From NCBI RefSeq assembly GCF_014646115.1, contig NZ_BMMV01000028.1:1-64000 (forward strand): a DNA stretch of 64,000 bases, given 5' to 3'. Within the stretch, counting starts at the first letter, position 1, and each line of letters begins with the position of its first letter. Origin of the DNA: Streptomyces camponoticapitis (GTDB lineage Bacteria > Actinomycetota > Actinomycetes > Streptomycetales > Streptomycetaceae). The position numbers and the translations under genes were made by a program. The notes below the pieces were generated by a model, which saw only the letters and a program-made list of their open reading frames with translations, made no database searches and had not been told where the DNA came from. Shown here piece by piece: positions 1 to 8,907 of the stretch.

Positions 1-64
1 GGACCAGACGCCTCACCATCGCTGTCACGAAGGGCAGCCTAATGATCACCAATTGAGATCGGCT

Positions 65-1489
65 CTAAAGAAGAAGCACTCCGGTGGTGCCCGATCCAAG
101 CGCCGTGCCGAGGCGGAATCGGTGGGCGGCCAGCCGTTCACCGACAGGCTGGGCCGCTGCCGCGCGGGCGGTGCGGAAAAGGAGGATCAGTTGCCAGGCG
201 ATCCACACGAGGGCGGCGATGGCGAAACCCATCAGAATGTCCGGGCCGCTGCCAGTGGTGAAGAAGTCCCGCAGCCCGGCCGTGGAGGTGAAGGAACCCA
301 CCCCGAGAAAGAGCACCGCGGGGAGCATCAGCACGCACGGCACGAGCAGCAGCCATGTGCGCCAGGAGAACCGGCGCCCGGAAGGCGCGAGCCGGGCCCG
401 TATCTCTTCGGGCCGCCAGGCGCCTTGATGGTCCGTCGCGTCCATACGAGCGGTGGCGTCCGCCACCGCCCCGCGCAGCGGCTCGGTCTCGCCGGGCCGC
501 GCGAGGGCTTCGGCGTACAGCAACGCCCGGCGCAGGCCGACGTACCGGAGCACGATCAGCGCGCTCCACGGAACCCGCCGCCACGACCGTCGCCAGGAGA
601 GACTCCAGGTGAGGTAGCGGAGCAGCGCGGCCACGCTGTCTCCGTCACCACGTTCCGTCGCGAGCAGCACCCCCTGCACGGTGCGTTTGCCCCGGTGGAG
701 GACCCGCAGGTCCACCACGACCGCCACCAGCAGACATACCACCGGCACGGCCCAGGCCTTCGCGTCCAGAACGTCCAGCCACTGCCTGGCGTCCGCACCG
801 CGTTCCCGCGCGACGTAGTTGTTCACCGAGTGGTGCACCACGGCGAACGCCACCGGCACCACCGCCGACAGCCGCGCCCAGCCACGACAGCGGAACAGCA
901 GCCCGACTCCCAGCCCGGCAGCGGCCGTCCACACCAAGTGGTTGAACGTTCCGGCGACCGGCGGGCCGACCACCGCCGCCTCGCCGAACGGCGCGGGCAG
1001 CCAGGCTCCGAACACCTGCTCCGGACCGGGCACGTACGGCGGAAAGATACTGTCCGGGACAACCCAGCCACCGCGGGCATGGGGTATCGCGCGGTCCGAG
1101 TCCAGGCCGAAGCGGAGTACGGCCTCCAGCAGACCGAACCCGGCGCCGAGGGCCCCACCCAGCAGGACGAAGTCGGTCAGCCCCCATTGCCTGCGCACCT
1201 TGAGACTCAACCCGGCGAGCAACAGCGGGGAGACCTTGACGAGTTCCTCCAGCCAGGGCGCGACCGTGTAGCCCGTACTGCTCACCACCTCGGTCAGCGG
1301 CTGCCCCGACCAGTCCGCGTAGAGGCGGGTGTACGCGAGTTGAAGCAGCGCGGTCACCACTCCGCATCCGTAGACGCCGACCACGATCGCGAGCAACACC
1401 GTGGACAGCCGGACCGTGCGCGTGAGGAGGGAGAGGACAAAGAGTTGCAGTACGCCCCAGACGGCCGCGGACACCATCAGTACCGTCAA
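65..1489 (-). CDS. PrsW-family intramembrane protease-like protein
   Basis: This 474-residue polytopic membrane protein carries the PrsW pattern: an EE pair inside a hydrophobic helix (PWLEELVKVSPLL, E81-E82), a second glutamate in GFGLLEAVLR (E122), a histidine in TFNHLVW (H184) and HHSVNN (H219-H220). PrsW relatives are glutamic or metal-dependent intramembrane proteases (CPBP/PrsW clan) that cleave membrane-bound substrates such as anti-sigma factors. No substrate is suggested by neighbours. The N-terminal half is membrane-embedded; after about residue 245 comes a charged region and then further hydrophobic segments (about 385-435), longer than the minimal PrsW core. Membership of the family is well supported by the motifs; activity and substrate are inferred. 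Confidence 0.8.
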   Translation of the reverse strand: MTVLMVSAAVWGVLQLFVLSLLTRTVRLSTVLLAIVVGVYGCGVVTALLQLAYTRLYADWSGQPLTEVVSSTGYTVAPWLEELVKVSPLLLAGLSLKVRRQWGLTDFVLLGGALGAGFGLLEAVLRFGLDSDRAIPHARGGWVVPDSIFPPYVPGPEQVFGAWLPAPFGEAAVVGPPVAGTFNHLVWTAAAGLGVGLLFRCRGWARLSAVVPVAFAVVHHSVNNYVARERGADARQWLDVLDAKAWAVPVVCLLVAVVVDLRVLHRGKRTVQGVLLATERGDGDSVAALLRYLTWSLSWRRSWRRVPWSALIVLRYVGLRRALLYAEALARPGETEPLRGAVADATARMDATDHQGAWRPEEIRARLAPSGRRFSWRTWLLLVPCVLMLPAVLFLGVGSFTSTAGLRDFFTTGSGPDILMGFAIAALVWIAWQLILLFRTARAAAAQPVGERLAAHRFRLGTALGSGTTGVLLL

Positions 1490-1591
1490 CGAGGCCCCCG
1501 CCCAGAGTCAGCTATTCACTACTGCGAACCTCATGATATTCACACCGGGGCCTCGTGGTCACGGAATTGAGGCCGAATGATCACAGACAGA

Positions 1592-1637
1592 CATGGCTAC
1601 GCCCCGGCAGCCGTCGTGCCGCCGGGGCGTAGCCATG
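1592..1637 (-). terminator. Hairpin terminator downstream of purA
   Basis: Perfect 17-bp arms (1592-1608 and 1621-1637) with a 12-nt loop lie just beyond the purA stop. There is no strong T-tract, as is usual in Streptomyces. It separates purA from the PrsW-like gene. Confidence 0.75.
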
Positions 1638-1653
1638 GGTCCTGAGCCGGGGG

Positions 1654-2937
1654 CTACAGGAACGAGTTGATCTGGATCGTTTCCGTGCGGCCCGGGCCCA
1701 CGCCGATCGCGGAGATCGGGGCGCCCGACATTTCCTCCAGCGCCTTCACGTAGTCCTGCGCGTTCTTGGGGAGGTCGTCGAACGTCTTCGCCTTGCTGAT
1801 GTCCTCCGTCCAGCCCGGCAGGTACTCGTAGATCGGGGTCGCGTGGTGGAAGTCGCTCTGGCTGTACGGGAGTTCCTCGACGCGCTTGCCGTCGATCTCG
1901 TACGCCACGCACACCGGGATCCGCTCCCAGCCGGTGAGCACGTCCAGCTTGGTGAGGAAGAAGTCCGTCAGGCCGTTGACCCGGGTCGCGTAGCGGGCGA
2001 TCACCGCGTCGAACCAGCCGCAGCGGCGGTCGCGGCCCGTCGTGACGCCCCGTTCGCCGCCGATGCGGCGCAGCGCCTCGCCGTCCTCGTCCAGCAGTTC
2101 CGTCGGGAACGGGCCCGCGCCGACGCGGGTCGTGTACGCCTTGAGGATGCCGATCACCCGGCTGATCTTCGTCGGACCGACGCCGGAGCCCGTACAGGCG
2201 CCGCCCGCCGTCGGGTTGGACGAGGTCACGAAGGGATACGTGCCGTGGTCGACGTCCAGGAGCGTGCCCTGGCCGCCCTCGAAGAGGACGACCTTTCCGG
2301 CGTCGATCGCGTCGTTGAGGACCAGCGTCGTGTCGCTGACGTACGGACGCAGCTTGTCCGCGAAGCCCAGCAGTTCCTCGACGATCTTGCCGGCCTCTAT
2401 GGCGCGCCGGTTGTAGAGCTTGGCGAGGATCTGGTTCTTGAAGTCCAGCGCCGCGTCGACCTTCTGGGTCAGGATCGACTCGTCGTACAGGTCCTGGACG
2501 CGGATACCGACCCGGTTGATCTTGTCGGCGTACGTCGGACCGATGCCACGGCCCGTCGTCCCGATCTTCCGGGAGCCGAGGAACCGTTCCGTCACCTTGT
2601 CCATCGTGGTGTGGTACGACGTGATCAGATGGGCGTTCCCACTGATCAGCAGCTTCGACGTGTCGACACCGCGGTCGTTGAGCCCACTCAGCTCGGAGAG
2701 CAGGACGGCCGGGTCGATGACAACGCCGTTGCCGATCACCGGCGTGCAGTCAGGCGAGAGGATTCCGGAAGGGAGGAGATGCAGCGCGTATTTCTGGTCG
2801 CCGACGACGACCGTGTGGCCGGCGTTGTTGCCGCCCTGGTAGCGCACCACATAGTCCACGGATCCACCGAGCAGGTCGGTGGCCTTTCCCTTGCCTTCGT
2901 CACCCCACTGAGCACCGAGCAGCACAAGTGCGGGCAC
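1654..2937 (-). CDS. purA: Adenylosuccinate synthetase
   Basis: PurA converts IMP, aspartate and GTP to adenylosuccinate, the first committed step to AMP. The protein of 427 residues has the usual family length. From a GTG start it opens with VPALVLLGAQWGDEGKGK, so the GTP/IMP loop falls at residues 12-18 with the catalytic Asp13. NNAGHT places His41 at the family position. Other conserved blocks include GTTGRGIGPTYADK, GGQGTLLDVDHGTYP, TTGRDRRCGW and GVGPGRTETI. The reading frame is open further upstream to 3105, but that extension has no family similarity, so GTG at 2937 is chosen. The gene is monocistronic, diverges from the kinase-like gene and ends at a hairpin. Confidence 0.97.
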   Translation of the reverse strand: MPALVLLGAQWGDEGKGKATDLLGGSVDYVVRYQGGNNAGHTVVVGDQKYALHLLPSGILSPDCTPVIGNGVVIDPAVLLSELSGLNDRGVDTSKLLISGNAHLITSYHTTMDKVTERFLGSRKIGTTGRGIGPTYADKINRVGIRVQDLYDESILTQKVDAALDFKNQILAKLYNRRAIEAGKIVEELLGFADKLRPYVSDTTLVLNDAIDAGKVVLFEGGQGTLLDVDHGTYPFVTSSNPTAGGACTGSGVGPTKISRVIGILKAYTTRVGAGPFPTELLDEDGEALRRIGGERGVTTGRDRRCGWFDAVIARYATRVNGLTDFFLTKLDVLTGWERIPVCVAYEIDGKRVEELPYSQSDFHHATPIYEYLPGWTEDISKAKTFDDLPKNAQDYVKALEEMSGAPISAIGVGPGRTETIQINSFL

Positions 2938-3070
2938 AGGCGTACACCCCTTCCGGGCGGGGCATGTCCAAGGCCAGGGGACGCACGTACGCAGGACGCA
3001 CGCGTAAGAGATCGCACGACGTTGTACGACGAAGCCCGAGCCGTCGAACCGGTTGCCCCGGAATAGACCA

Positions 3071-3098
3071 AGCCCCTGGCGCAATAGCGCAAGGGGCT
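3071..3098. repeat. Inverted repeat between divergent purA and kinase-like gene
   Basis: AGCCCCT and AGGGGCT form the outer 7-bp stem. One mismatch separates it from an inner GCGC/GCGC stem around an AATA loop. It sits about 130 bp upstream of the purA start and 35 bp upstream of the rightward gene, so it lies in a shared promoter or leader region and not at a gene end. It could be an operator or a leader hairpin. Confidence 0.5.
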
Positions 3099-3132
3099 CT
3101 TGCACAAAGATGCTACCCGAGGAAGGACCGAG

Positions 3133-3990
3133 GTGTCGGCTCCAGAGCCCGCCGAGAACGGTGCCCAGCAGCTTCTGGTGGTCATCGACCCGGTCGCCCG
3201 CCGGACCGACGGCGAATCAGTCCGCATCGCGAAGGACGTGTTGAGCGCGGGCGCGACGGCCAAGATCTGTCTGCCCGACGGCCCCGCCGACTTCGCGCGG
3301 GTCCTGGCCCGCAGGGGCTCACGGCGGCCGGTGGTGATCGGCGACGACCGCGCCCTGCTGCGGACGGTCGCCCTGCTGCACCGGGAGCGCGACCTGGCCG
3401 CGGGCGCGCTGTCGCTGGTGCCGGTCGGGGCCTCGGTCGACCTGGCGCGTTCGCTCGGCGTGCCCACGGGCGCCGTCGCGGCGGCGCGCGCGGTGCTCGA
3501 CGGCGTCGTACGGCGGCAGGATCTGCTCGTCGACGACAGCGACGGCGTGGTGCTGGGCGATCTGCGGATCCCGGCGCCGCCGCCGCCGACGGCGGACGGC
3601 CGGACCGGCGGAGCGGGCGGCTCGTCCGTCTGGCACACCTGCCGGTCCCTGGTCCGGACGCTGGTCAAGCCCGCGCCGCAGGTGCTCGCCGTCCACACCC
3701 ACCGGCTGCGGGTGGAGGCGGACGGCGTGCTGCTGAGCGATCTGGACGAGCCGGTCGAGGCGGTGACCGTACGGTCGGTGGCCGGCCGGGCGGAGATCGT
3801 GATCCGTACGAGCGCCTCGGCCGAGCCGATCACCGCGAGCGCCCTGTCGGTGACGGTCTCGGGCGCGGACTTCCGCTACCGGGCGGACGCCGCGGTGACG
3901 GGTCCGGTGCGTACGCGCACCTGGACGCTGCGGGCGGGGGCGTGGGGGCTGACGCTGCCGGCGACCTTCAGCCCGTCCGCCGGCCGATGA
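3133..3990 (+). CDS. Degenerate diacylglycerol-kinase-like protein
   Basis: The protein has 285 residues from GTG at 3133, preceded by GGAAGGA six bases upstream. It follows the DAGK catalytic fold: an N-terminal LLVVIDPVARR strand, a nucleotide loop, then LSLVPVGASVDLARSLGVP and a C-terminal beta-sandwich-like half. The key motifs are altered. Where active enzymes have GGDGT, it reads IGDDRAL. Where they have PxGTGNDFAR, it reads PVGASVDLAR. The loss of the ATP-binding glycines argues for a non-catalytic or lipid-binding role. It is transcribed away from purA. Family assignment is moderately sure; loss of activity is inferred from the motifs. Confidence 0.7.
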   Translation: MSAPEPAENGAQQLLVVIDPVARRTDGESVRIAKDVLSAGATAKICLPDGPADFARVLARRGSRRPVVIGDDRALLRTVALLHRERDLAAGALSLVPVGASVDLARSLGVPTGAVAAARAVLDGVVRRQDLLVDDSDGVVLGDLRIPAPPPPTADGRTGGAGGSSVWHTCRSLVRTLVKPAPQVLAVHTHRLRVEADGVLLSDLDEPVEAVTVRSVAGRAEIVIRTSASAEPITASALSVTVSGADFRYRADAAVTGPVRTRTWTLRAGAWGLTLPATFSPSAGR

Positions 3991-4020
3991 GCGGGACGGC
4001 ACCGCGGCCGCCCGGCCCGC

Positions 4021-4563
4021 TCAGTCGAGGAGGTGCTTGGCGCGGTAGACCTTCCAGCGCTCCATCATCGACCCGAACTCCTCCTCCAGGAAAAGGAAGA
4101 ACTGGAGCGTCTCGTTGATCCGGTGCCCCTGCGGAGTGTCGAGACCGAAGAATTCGACCCCCTCGCGCATCGTCGCCTGCCAGCGCCTCAGTATGACGTC
4201 GCGATTGGTCAGCGCCTCGTACCACTGGTTGTCCAGCACCCGGTAGCGCTCGCGGCGCGAGCCCGGCTCGCGTTCGCGGGTGACCATGTTGACCTGGGAG
4301 AGATAGCGGATCGCGCCGGAGACGGCCGCCGGGCTGACCTTCAGCTGCTCGCCGAGCTCGGCGGAGCTCAGGACGCCCTTCTCGGAGGCGAGCAGTGCCA
4401 CGAAGACCCTGGCCGGCATGCGCGTCATACCGGCCTCGACGAGCTGGGCCGCGAAGGCTTCGACGAACCGGGAGACCGTACCCGCGTCGTCACGGCCGCT
4501 CCCGTGCTCGTGACCTGTGTCACGGCTCTCGTCACGGCCGTCTTCCCAACGCCGCTCACTCAT
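4021..4563 (-). CDS. GbsR/MarR-like winged-helix regulator
   Basis: This 180-residue protein has a charged, disordered N-terminus (about 1-30) and then a winged helix: RMPARVFVALLASEKGVLSS, a helix-turn-helix around SSAELGEQLKVSPAAVSGAI and a wing with basic residues (REREPGSRRERYR). A helical C-terminal dimerisation region follows. The arrangement matches GbsR/MarR-type repressors. It diverges from the ABC exporter operon across about 130 bp of unusually AT-rich DNA, so it probably controls that operon and itself. The ligand is unknown. Confidence 0.85.
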   Translation of the reverse strand: MSERRWEDGRDESRDTGHEHGSGRDDAGTVSRFVEAFAAQLVEAGMTRMPARVFVALLASEKGVLSSAELGEQLKVSPAAVSGAIRYLSQVNMVTREREPGSRRERYRVLDNQWYEALTNRDVILRRWQATMREGVEFFGLDTPQGHRINETLQFFLFLEEEFGSMMERWKVYRAKHLLD

Positions 4564-4629
4564 GCGCTGACCTCAGTCTCTGTCTCCGTGTGCCTGGCGT
4601 CCCGGTCCCGTCAACGCCTGACACAAGTC

Positions 4630-4694
4630 TATCGAGCCCATTTATACACTTCCTTAACTTCACAAATTTCTGAAAGAAGCGTACGTTCAGAATC
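4630..4694. promoter_or_regulatory. AT-rich divergent promoter/operator region
   Basis: The stretch just upstream of the exporter start is strikingly AT-rich for this genome. It contains an imperfect dyad TTCA-N8-TGAA (4659-4674). Its position between a GbsR/MarR-like gene and the exporter it faces suggests the operator for that regulator. The binding is inferred. Confidence 0.5.
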
Positions 4695-5669
4695 ATGACG
4701 AAGGCAATCACCGTCGCCGGACTGCACAAGTCGTTCGGCCGCACGCACGCACTGGACGGCCTCGACCTCGCCGTCGACTCCGGTGAGGTCCACGGCTTCC
4801 TCGGCCCCAACGGCGCCGGCAAGTCGACCACCATCCGCGTCCTGCTCGGGCTCCTGCGCGCCGACTCCGGCGCCGCCCAGTTGCTCGGCAAGGACCCGTG
4901 GAAGGACGCCGTCGCCCTGCACCGGCGGCTCGCCTACGTACCCGGTGACGTCGAGCTCTGGCCGAACCTGACCGGCGGCGAGGCCATCGACCTGCTTTCC
5001 AAGCTGCGCGGCGGACTGGACCGGGGGCGCCGGGACGAGCTGATCGAACGCTTCGACCTCGACCCGACCAAGAAGGGCCGGGCCTACTCCAAGGGCAACC
5101 GGCAGAAGGTCGCCATCGTCGCCGCGCTCGCGTCCAACGCGGAGCTGCTGCTCCTGGACGAGCCCACGGCCGGACTCGACCCGCTCATGGAAGTCGTCTT
5201 CCAGGACGTCATCACGCAGGCGAAGGAAGCGGGCAAGACGGTACTGCTCTCCAGCCACATCCTGGCCCAGGTCGAGAAGCTCTGTGACCGCGTGAGCATC
5301 ATCCGGCTCGGGAAGAACGTACAGTCCGGGACGCTCAGCGAGATGCGCCACCTGACCCGTACGACGGTGGAGGCCGAGACCGAGCGCCCGGCCACCGGAC
5401 TCGACGCCATGCCCGGCATCCACGGGGTGCGGCTGACCGACCGCAGGGTGCACTTCGCCGTCGACGGCGCGCACCTCGACGCCGCGATCCGCGCCCTCGG
5501 CGGATTCGGCATCCGCAGTCTGGTCAGTCACCCGCCGACCCTCGAAGAGCTGATGCTGCGTCACTACGGCGACGAACTGGCGGCCAACGGCCACCCCGCC
5601 GGCGCGGACGACGCCGAAGACCTCCCGGCCGCCGCCGACACGAGCGGCTCCCGCGGGGTCGTCCGATGA
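4695..5669 (+). CDS. ABC exporter ATP-binding subunit
   Basis: This 324-residue nucleotide-binding domain energises the following permease. Walker A is GPNGAGKST (37-45), the signature is YSKGNRQKV (131-139, a variant of LSGGQ), and Walker B is LLLLDEP (151-157) followed by the D-loop GLDP and the switch histidine in SSHIL. The C-terminal 100 residues form the regulatory extension common in drug- and antibiotic-exporting ABC systems. Its stop overlaps the permease start by ATGA, which implies translational coupling. The divergent GbsR/MarR-like gene probably regulates it. Confidence 0.93.
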   Translation: MTKAITVAGLHKSFGRTHALDGLDLAVDSGEVHGFLGPNGAGKSTTIRVLLGLLRADSGAAQLLGKDPWKDAVALHRRLAYVPGDVELWPNLTGGEAIDLLSKLRGGLDRGRRDELIERFDLDPTKKGRAYSKGNRQKVAIVAALASNAELLLLDEPTAGLDPLMEVVFQDVITQAKEAGKTVLLSSHILAQVEKLCDRVSIIRLGKNVQSGTLSEMRHLTRTTVEAETERPATGLDAMPGIHGVRLTDRRVHFAVDGAHLDAAIRALGGFGIRSLVSHPPTLEELMLRHYGDELAANGHPAGADDAEDLPAAADTSGSRGVVR

Positions 5670-7324
5670 CCACCGTCACCGCGCCCGCGGCCGGGCGCAC
5701 CTCCGCCCCCGCCAGGACCGGGTCGGGCGCCCTCGCCGGCACCGGGATCCTGGTCCGCTTCGGTCTGCGCCGGGACCGCGTCCGCATCCCCGTCTGGGTG
5801 GTCGCCCTCACCCTCGGCACGATGTCCTCGGTGACCGAGTTCAAGACCCTCTATTCCACCGCCGCCGAACGCGCCACGGCCGTCAGCTCCATGGACAGCC
5901 CCGCCGCGCTCGCCATGACCGGTCCGCGCCACTACCTCGACGACTACAACATCGGCTCGATGATGGGCCACCAACTGCTCGGCTTCATGGGTGTCCTGGT
6001 CGGCCTCATGAGCGTCCTGATCATCACCAGGCACACCCGCAACGAGGAGGAGACCGGCCGCGCCGAACTGGTGCGCTCCACCGTCGTCGGTCACCACGCG
6101 CAACTCGCGTCGGCGCTGATCCTCGCCGCCGTCGCCAACCTGGCGCTCGCCGCCCTGCTCACGCTGAGCATCCTGTCGGCGGGCATCGACGGGATCACCA
6201 CCGGCGGGGCGCTGCTGTACGGGCTCACCAACGCCGCCATCGGCCTCGTCTTCGCCGGCGTCGCCGCCATCACCACGCAGATCACCGCCCACACGCGGGG
6301 CGCATCCGGCATGGCACTCGCCGCGATCGGCGTCGCCTACGTCCTGCGCGCCTCCGGTGACGTGGGCAACGACGCGCTGTCCTGGCTGTCACCCATCGGC
6401 TGGGCCCAGCGGACGTACGTCTTCGTCGACAACCGGTGGTGGCCGCTGCTGCTCTGCCTGGCACTCGCCGCGCTGACCGCTGCCACCGGCTTCGTACTGA
6501 GCACCCGGCGCGATGTCGGCGCGGGCCTGCGCTCCGCCCGGCTCGGCCGGCGTACGGCCTCCGACGCGCTCACCCGGCCCTTCGGCTTCGCGCTGCGGCT
6601 GCACCGGGCGACCCTTCTGGGCTTCGGCGCGGGGCTGTTCGTGATGGGCGGGATGTACGGCTCCATCCTCGGCGAGGCCGCCGACATGCTGAAGGACATC
6701 GATCCGGTCCAGGAGGCACTGGCGAAGATCGGTGGCGCGAGTGTCGCCGAGTCGTTCGCCTCGATGGTGATGGTGGTCATCGCCGTGGTCGCGGCGGTGT
6801 ACGTGGTGATGGCCGCGCTCCGGCCGCGTGCCGAGGAGAGCGCGGGCCGCGCCGAACCTCTGCTGGCCACCGGTCTCTCGCGGGACCACTGGGTGGGCAG
6901 CCACGTCGCCGTCGCGCTCGCCGGCGGTACGGCGCTGCTGCTCGTGGCCGGGCTGGGCTTCGGCGTCTCGGGCGCCGCGTCGGTCGGGGACGGCGGCCTC
7001 GTCCTCGAACTGATCGGCGCCGCCCTGGCGTACGCGCCGGCGCTGTGGGTGACCGTCGGTGTGGCCGTGGCGCTCTTCGGCTGGTACCCCCGGGCCGGAG
7101 CGGCGGCCTGGATCGTGCCCGTGTACGCGTTCCTGGTCGGGTATCTCGGGTCGATCCTCCAGTTCCCGGACTGGATGAACAACCTGTCGCCCTTCGGGCA
7201 CGTGCCACAGCTCCCGGCCGCCGAGATGAGCTGGACCCCCCTGCTCGTCCTCACCGCCGTCGCCGCCGGGCTGATCTGGCTGGGGCTCGCGGGCTTCCGC
7301 CGCCGGGACCTGGAGACCAAGTAA
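5666..7324 (+). CDS. ABC exporter permease (ABC-2-like, two-domain)
   Basis: This 552-residue membrane protein has about twelve hydrophobic segments in two similar halves (about 25-290 and 305-545), the layout of actinobacterial tetronasin/polyketide-type ABC exporters. Both halves have an amphipathic entry helix, and loops such as TRHTRNEEETGRAELVRSTVVG and RPRAEESAGRAEPLLATGLS occupy matching places. It is translated from an ATGA overlap with the ATPase gene. The substrate is unknown, and no antibiotic cluster lies nearby. Confidence 0.9.
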   Translation: MTTVTAPAAGRTSAPARTGSGALAGTGILVRFGLRRDRVRIPVWVVALTLGTMSSVTEFKTLYSTAAERATAVSSMDSPAALAMTGPRHYLDDYNIGSMMGHQLLGFMGVLVGLMSVLIITRHTRNEEETGRAELVRSTVVGHHAQLASALILAAVANLALAALLTLSILSAGIDGITTGGALLYGLTNAAIGLVFAGVAAITTQITAHTRGASGMALAAIGVAYVLRASGDVGNDALSWLSPIGWAQRTYVFVDNRWWPLLLCLALAALTAATGFVLSTRRDVGAGLRSARLGRRTASDALTRPFGFALRLHRATLLGFGAGLFVMGGMYGSILGEAADMLKDIDPVQEALAKIGGASVAESFASMVMVVIAVVAAVYVVMAALRPRAEESAGRAEPLLATGLSRDHWVGSHVAVALAGGTALLLVAGLGFGVSGAASVGDGGLVLELIGAALAYAPALWVTVGVAVALFGWYPRAGAAAWIVPVYAFLVGYLGSILQFPDWMNNLSPFGHVPQLPAAEMSWTPLLVLTAVAAGLIWLGLAGFRRRDLETK

Positions 7325-7350
7325 CGGTCGAGCGGTCGGCCCCGCGACCG

Positions 7351-7382
7351 AGGTGTGACGCCCCCGCGGGGGCGTCACACCT
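7351..7382. terminator. Bidirectional palindromic terminator
   Basis: A perfect 32-bp palindrome with no unpaired loop bases lies between the convergent permease and P450 genes. It overlaps the P450 stop codon (7375-7377), so the last codons of the P450 are part of the stem. Confidence 0.85.
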
Positions 7383-8703
7383 CCACCAACAGCTCCTTCA
7401 CCCCTCGGATCACATAGCCCGGCTTCCACTCCGGCTCGGCGACGAGCCGCAGTTCCGGTGCCTGCCGCAACAACTCGCCGAAGGACGCGCCCAGTTCGAG
7501 CCGCCCGAGCGCCGCGCCCAGGCAGTAGTGGATGCCCGCGCCGAACGTCACATGCGGATTGTCGGCACGGGTGAGATCGACCGTGTCCGGGCGGTCGAAG
7601 CGTGACGGGTCGCGGTTGGCGGAGCCGAAGAGGAGCGCGAGTTCGGCGCCGCGTGGCACGACCGTGCCGTCGATCTCTATGTCGTCGAGGACCCACCGCT
7701 CGAAGAGCTGGAGCGGGGTGTCGTACCGCAGCAGTTCCTCCACAGCTGTGGACAGCGACGCCTCGCCGGACCGCAGGGCCGCGAGCTGTTCGGGGTGCCG
7801 GAACAGCGTCCACCACCCGTTGACGGTGCTGTTGACCGTCGCCTCGTGCCCCGCGTTGAGCAGCAGCGCGCAGGTGGAGATCATCTCCTGCTCGCTCAGC
7901 CGGTCCCCCGCGTCCTGCGCCGCGATCATCGCCGAGAGCAGGTCGGCGCCGGGCGCGGCCCGCCGGTCGGCGATCAACTCCCGCAGGTAGTCGGTGAACT
8001 CGAGCGACGACCGGACCGCTCGCCGCGCCGCGTCCTCCGTCGGATTCAGCTCGTACATCGCGCACATGTCGGCCGACCAGGGCCGCAGCAGCGCCCTGTC
8101 CACCACCGGGACTCCCAGCATCTCGGCGATGACGGCGACCGGCAGCGGCTCCGCCACCTCGGCGAGCAGATCCCCGCCGCCCGCCGCGCACAGCCCGCCC
8201 ACCAGGTCGGCCGCGAGCCGCCGTACGGTCGGCGCGAGCTCCTCGACCGTACGAGGAGTGAACGCCTTCGAGATCAGGCGCCGGATCCTGGTGTGGTCCG
8301 GTGCCTCCAGGTCGAGCAGCCCGCTGCCGTTGAGCAGGTGGAACGGCTCGTGCGCCTCGGGCGTCGGCTGACGGCCGAACTCCTCGTGCGTGAAGCGGTG
8401 CAGATACGTCCGCCCCAGCCGCCGGTCCCGCAGCAGGGCCGACACGTCCGAGTGGTAGGGGACCAGCCACTGCCGCGACGGCTCGAAGTAGTGCAGCCGG
8501 CCCCGCTCACGCAGCTCCGCGTAGGCGGGGTACGGGTCGGCGACGAAGTCGAGCGACCACGGGTCGAAGGACCTGGTCCCGGCCGAGGGCGCGGCCCCGG
8601 AGACGGGCCCGGAGGCGGATGGGGACGAGGAGTGCGACGAGGGCACCGGGCCCTCGGGACCGGGTGCGTGACCGGGTACGGGTGCGGGCCGGGACTCTGC
8701 CAT
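7375..8703 (-). CDS. Cytochrome P450
   Basis: This 442-residue soluble bacterial P450 monooxygenase has the I-helix motif LLLNAGHEATVN (AGxET type), the K-helix ExxR in VEELLRYD, and the heme loop VTFGAGIHYCLGAALG with the thiolate Cys394. The first 45 residues are Pro/Ser/Gly-rich and probably disordered, followed by FDPWSLDFVADPYPAYAELR, the normal start of the fold. No ferredoxin or biosynthetic gene is adjacent, so the substrate is unknown. No clear ribosome site precedes the ATG, so leaderless initiation or a later start is possible. Confidence 0.93.
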   Translation of the reverse strand: MAESRPAPVPGHAPGPEGPVPSSHSSSPSASGPVSGAAPSAGTRSFDPWSLDFVADPYPAYAELRERGRLHYFEPSRQWLVPYHSDVSALLRDRRLGRTYLHRFTHEEFGRQPTPEAHEPFHLLNGSGLLDLEAPDHTRIRRLISKAFTPRTVEELAPTVRRLAADLVGGLCAAGGGDLLAEVAEPLPVAVIAEMLGVPVVDRALLRPWSADMCAMYELNPTEDAARRAVRSSLEFTDYLRELIADRRAAPGADLLSAMIAAQDAGDRLSEQEMISTCALLLNAGHEATVNSTVNGWWTLFRHPEQLAALRSGEASLSTAVEELLRYDTPLQLFERWVLDDIEIDGTVVPRGAELALLFGSANRDPSRFDRPDTVDLTRADNPHVTFGAGIHYCLGAALGRLELGASFGELLRQAPELRLVAEPEWKPGYVIRGVKELLVEV

Positions 8704-8907
8704 GAGCGCACGCTACGCGCTTGGCCGCCCCGGTCACCCCCCTGGACAATGTCATCCGCGTCACGTGCGGCGTCCGACCGCGGTGCGGGGACGGGGCCCC
8801 CGCAGGCGACGACGAGACGCGAAGGACCGGCCCCGCGCACGGACGTACCCGGCCGACCCCCGAAAGGCACCGGACCCCGAAAGGCTCCGGAGCCCCGCCC
8901 GGCGCGC

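Noticed and set aside
53..1570. 505-codon plus-strand frame opposite the PrsW-like gene
   Set aside because: Arg/Pro/Gly/His-rich composition without motifs; it mirrors the third-position GC bias of the real minus-strand gene, which has clear PrsW motifs.
2938..3105. 56-residue N-terminal extension of PurA
   Set aside because: The frame is open, but PurA proteins begin at the PALVLLGAQWGDEGKGK block, and the extension reads as leader DNA with the divergent promoter.
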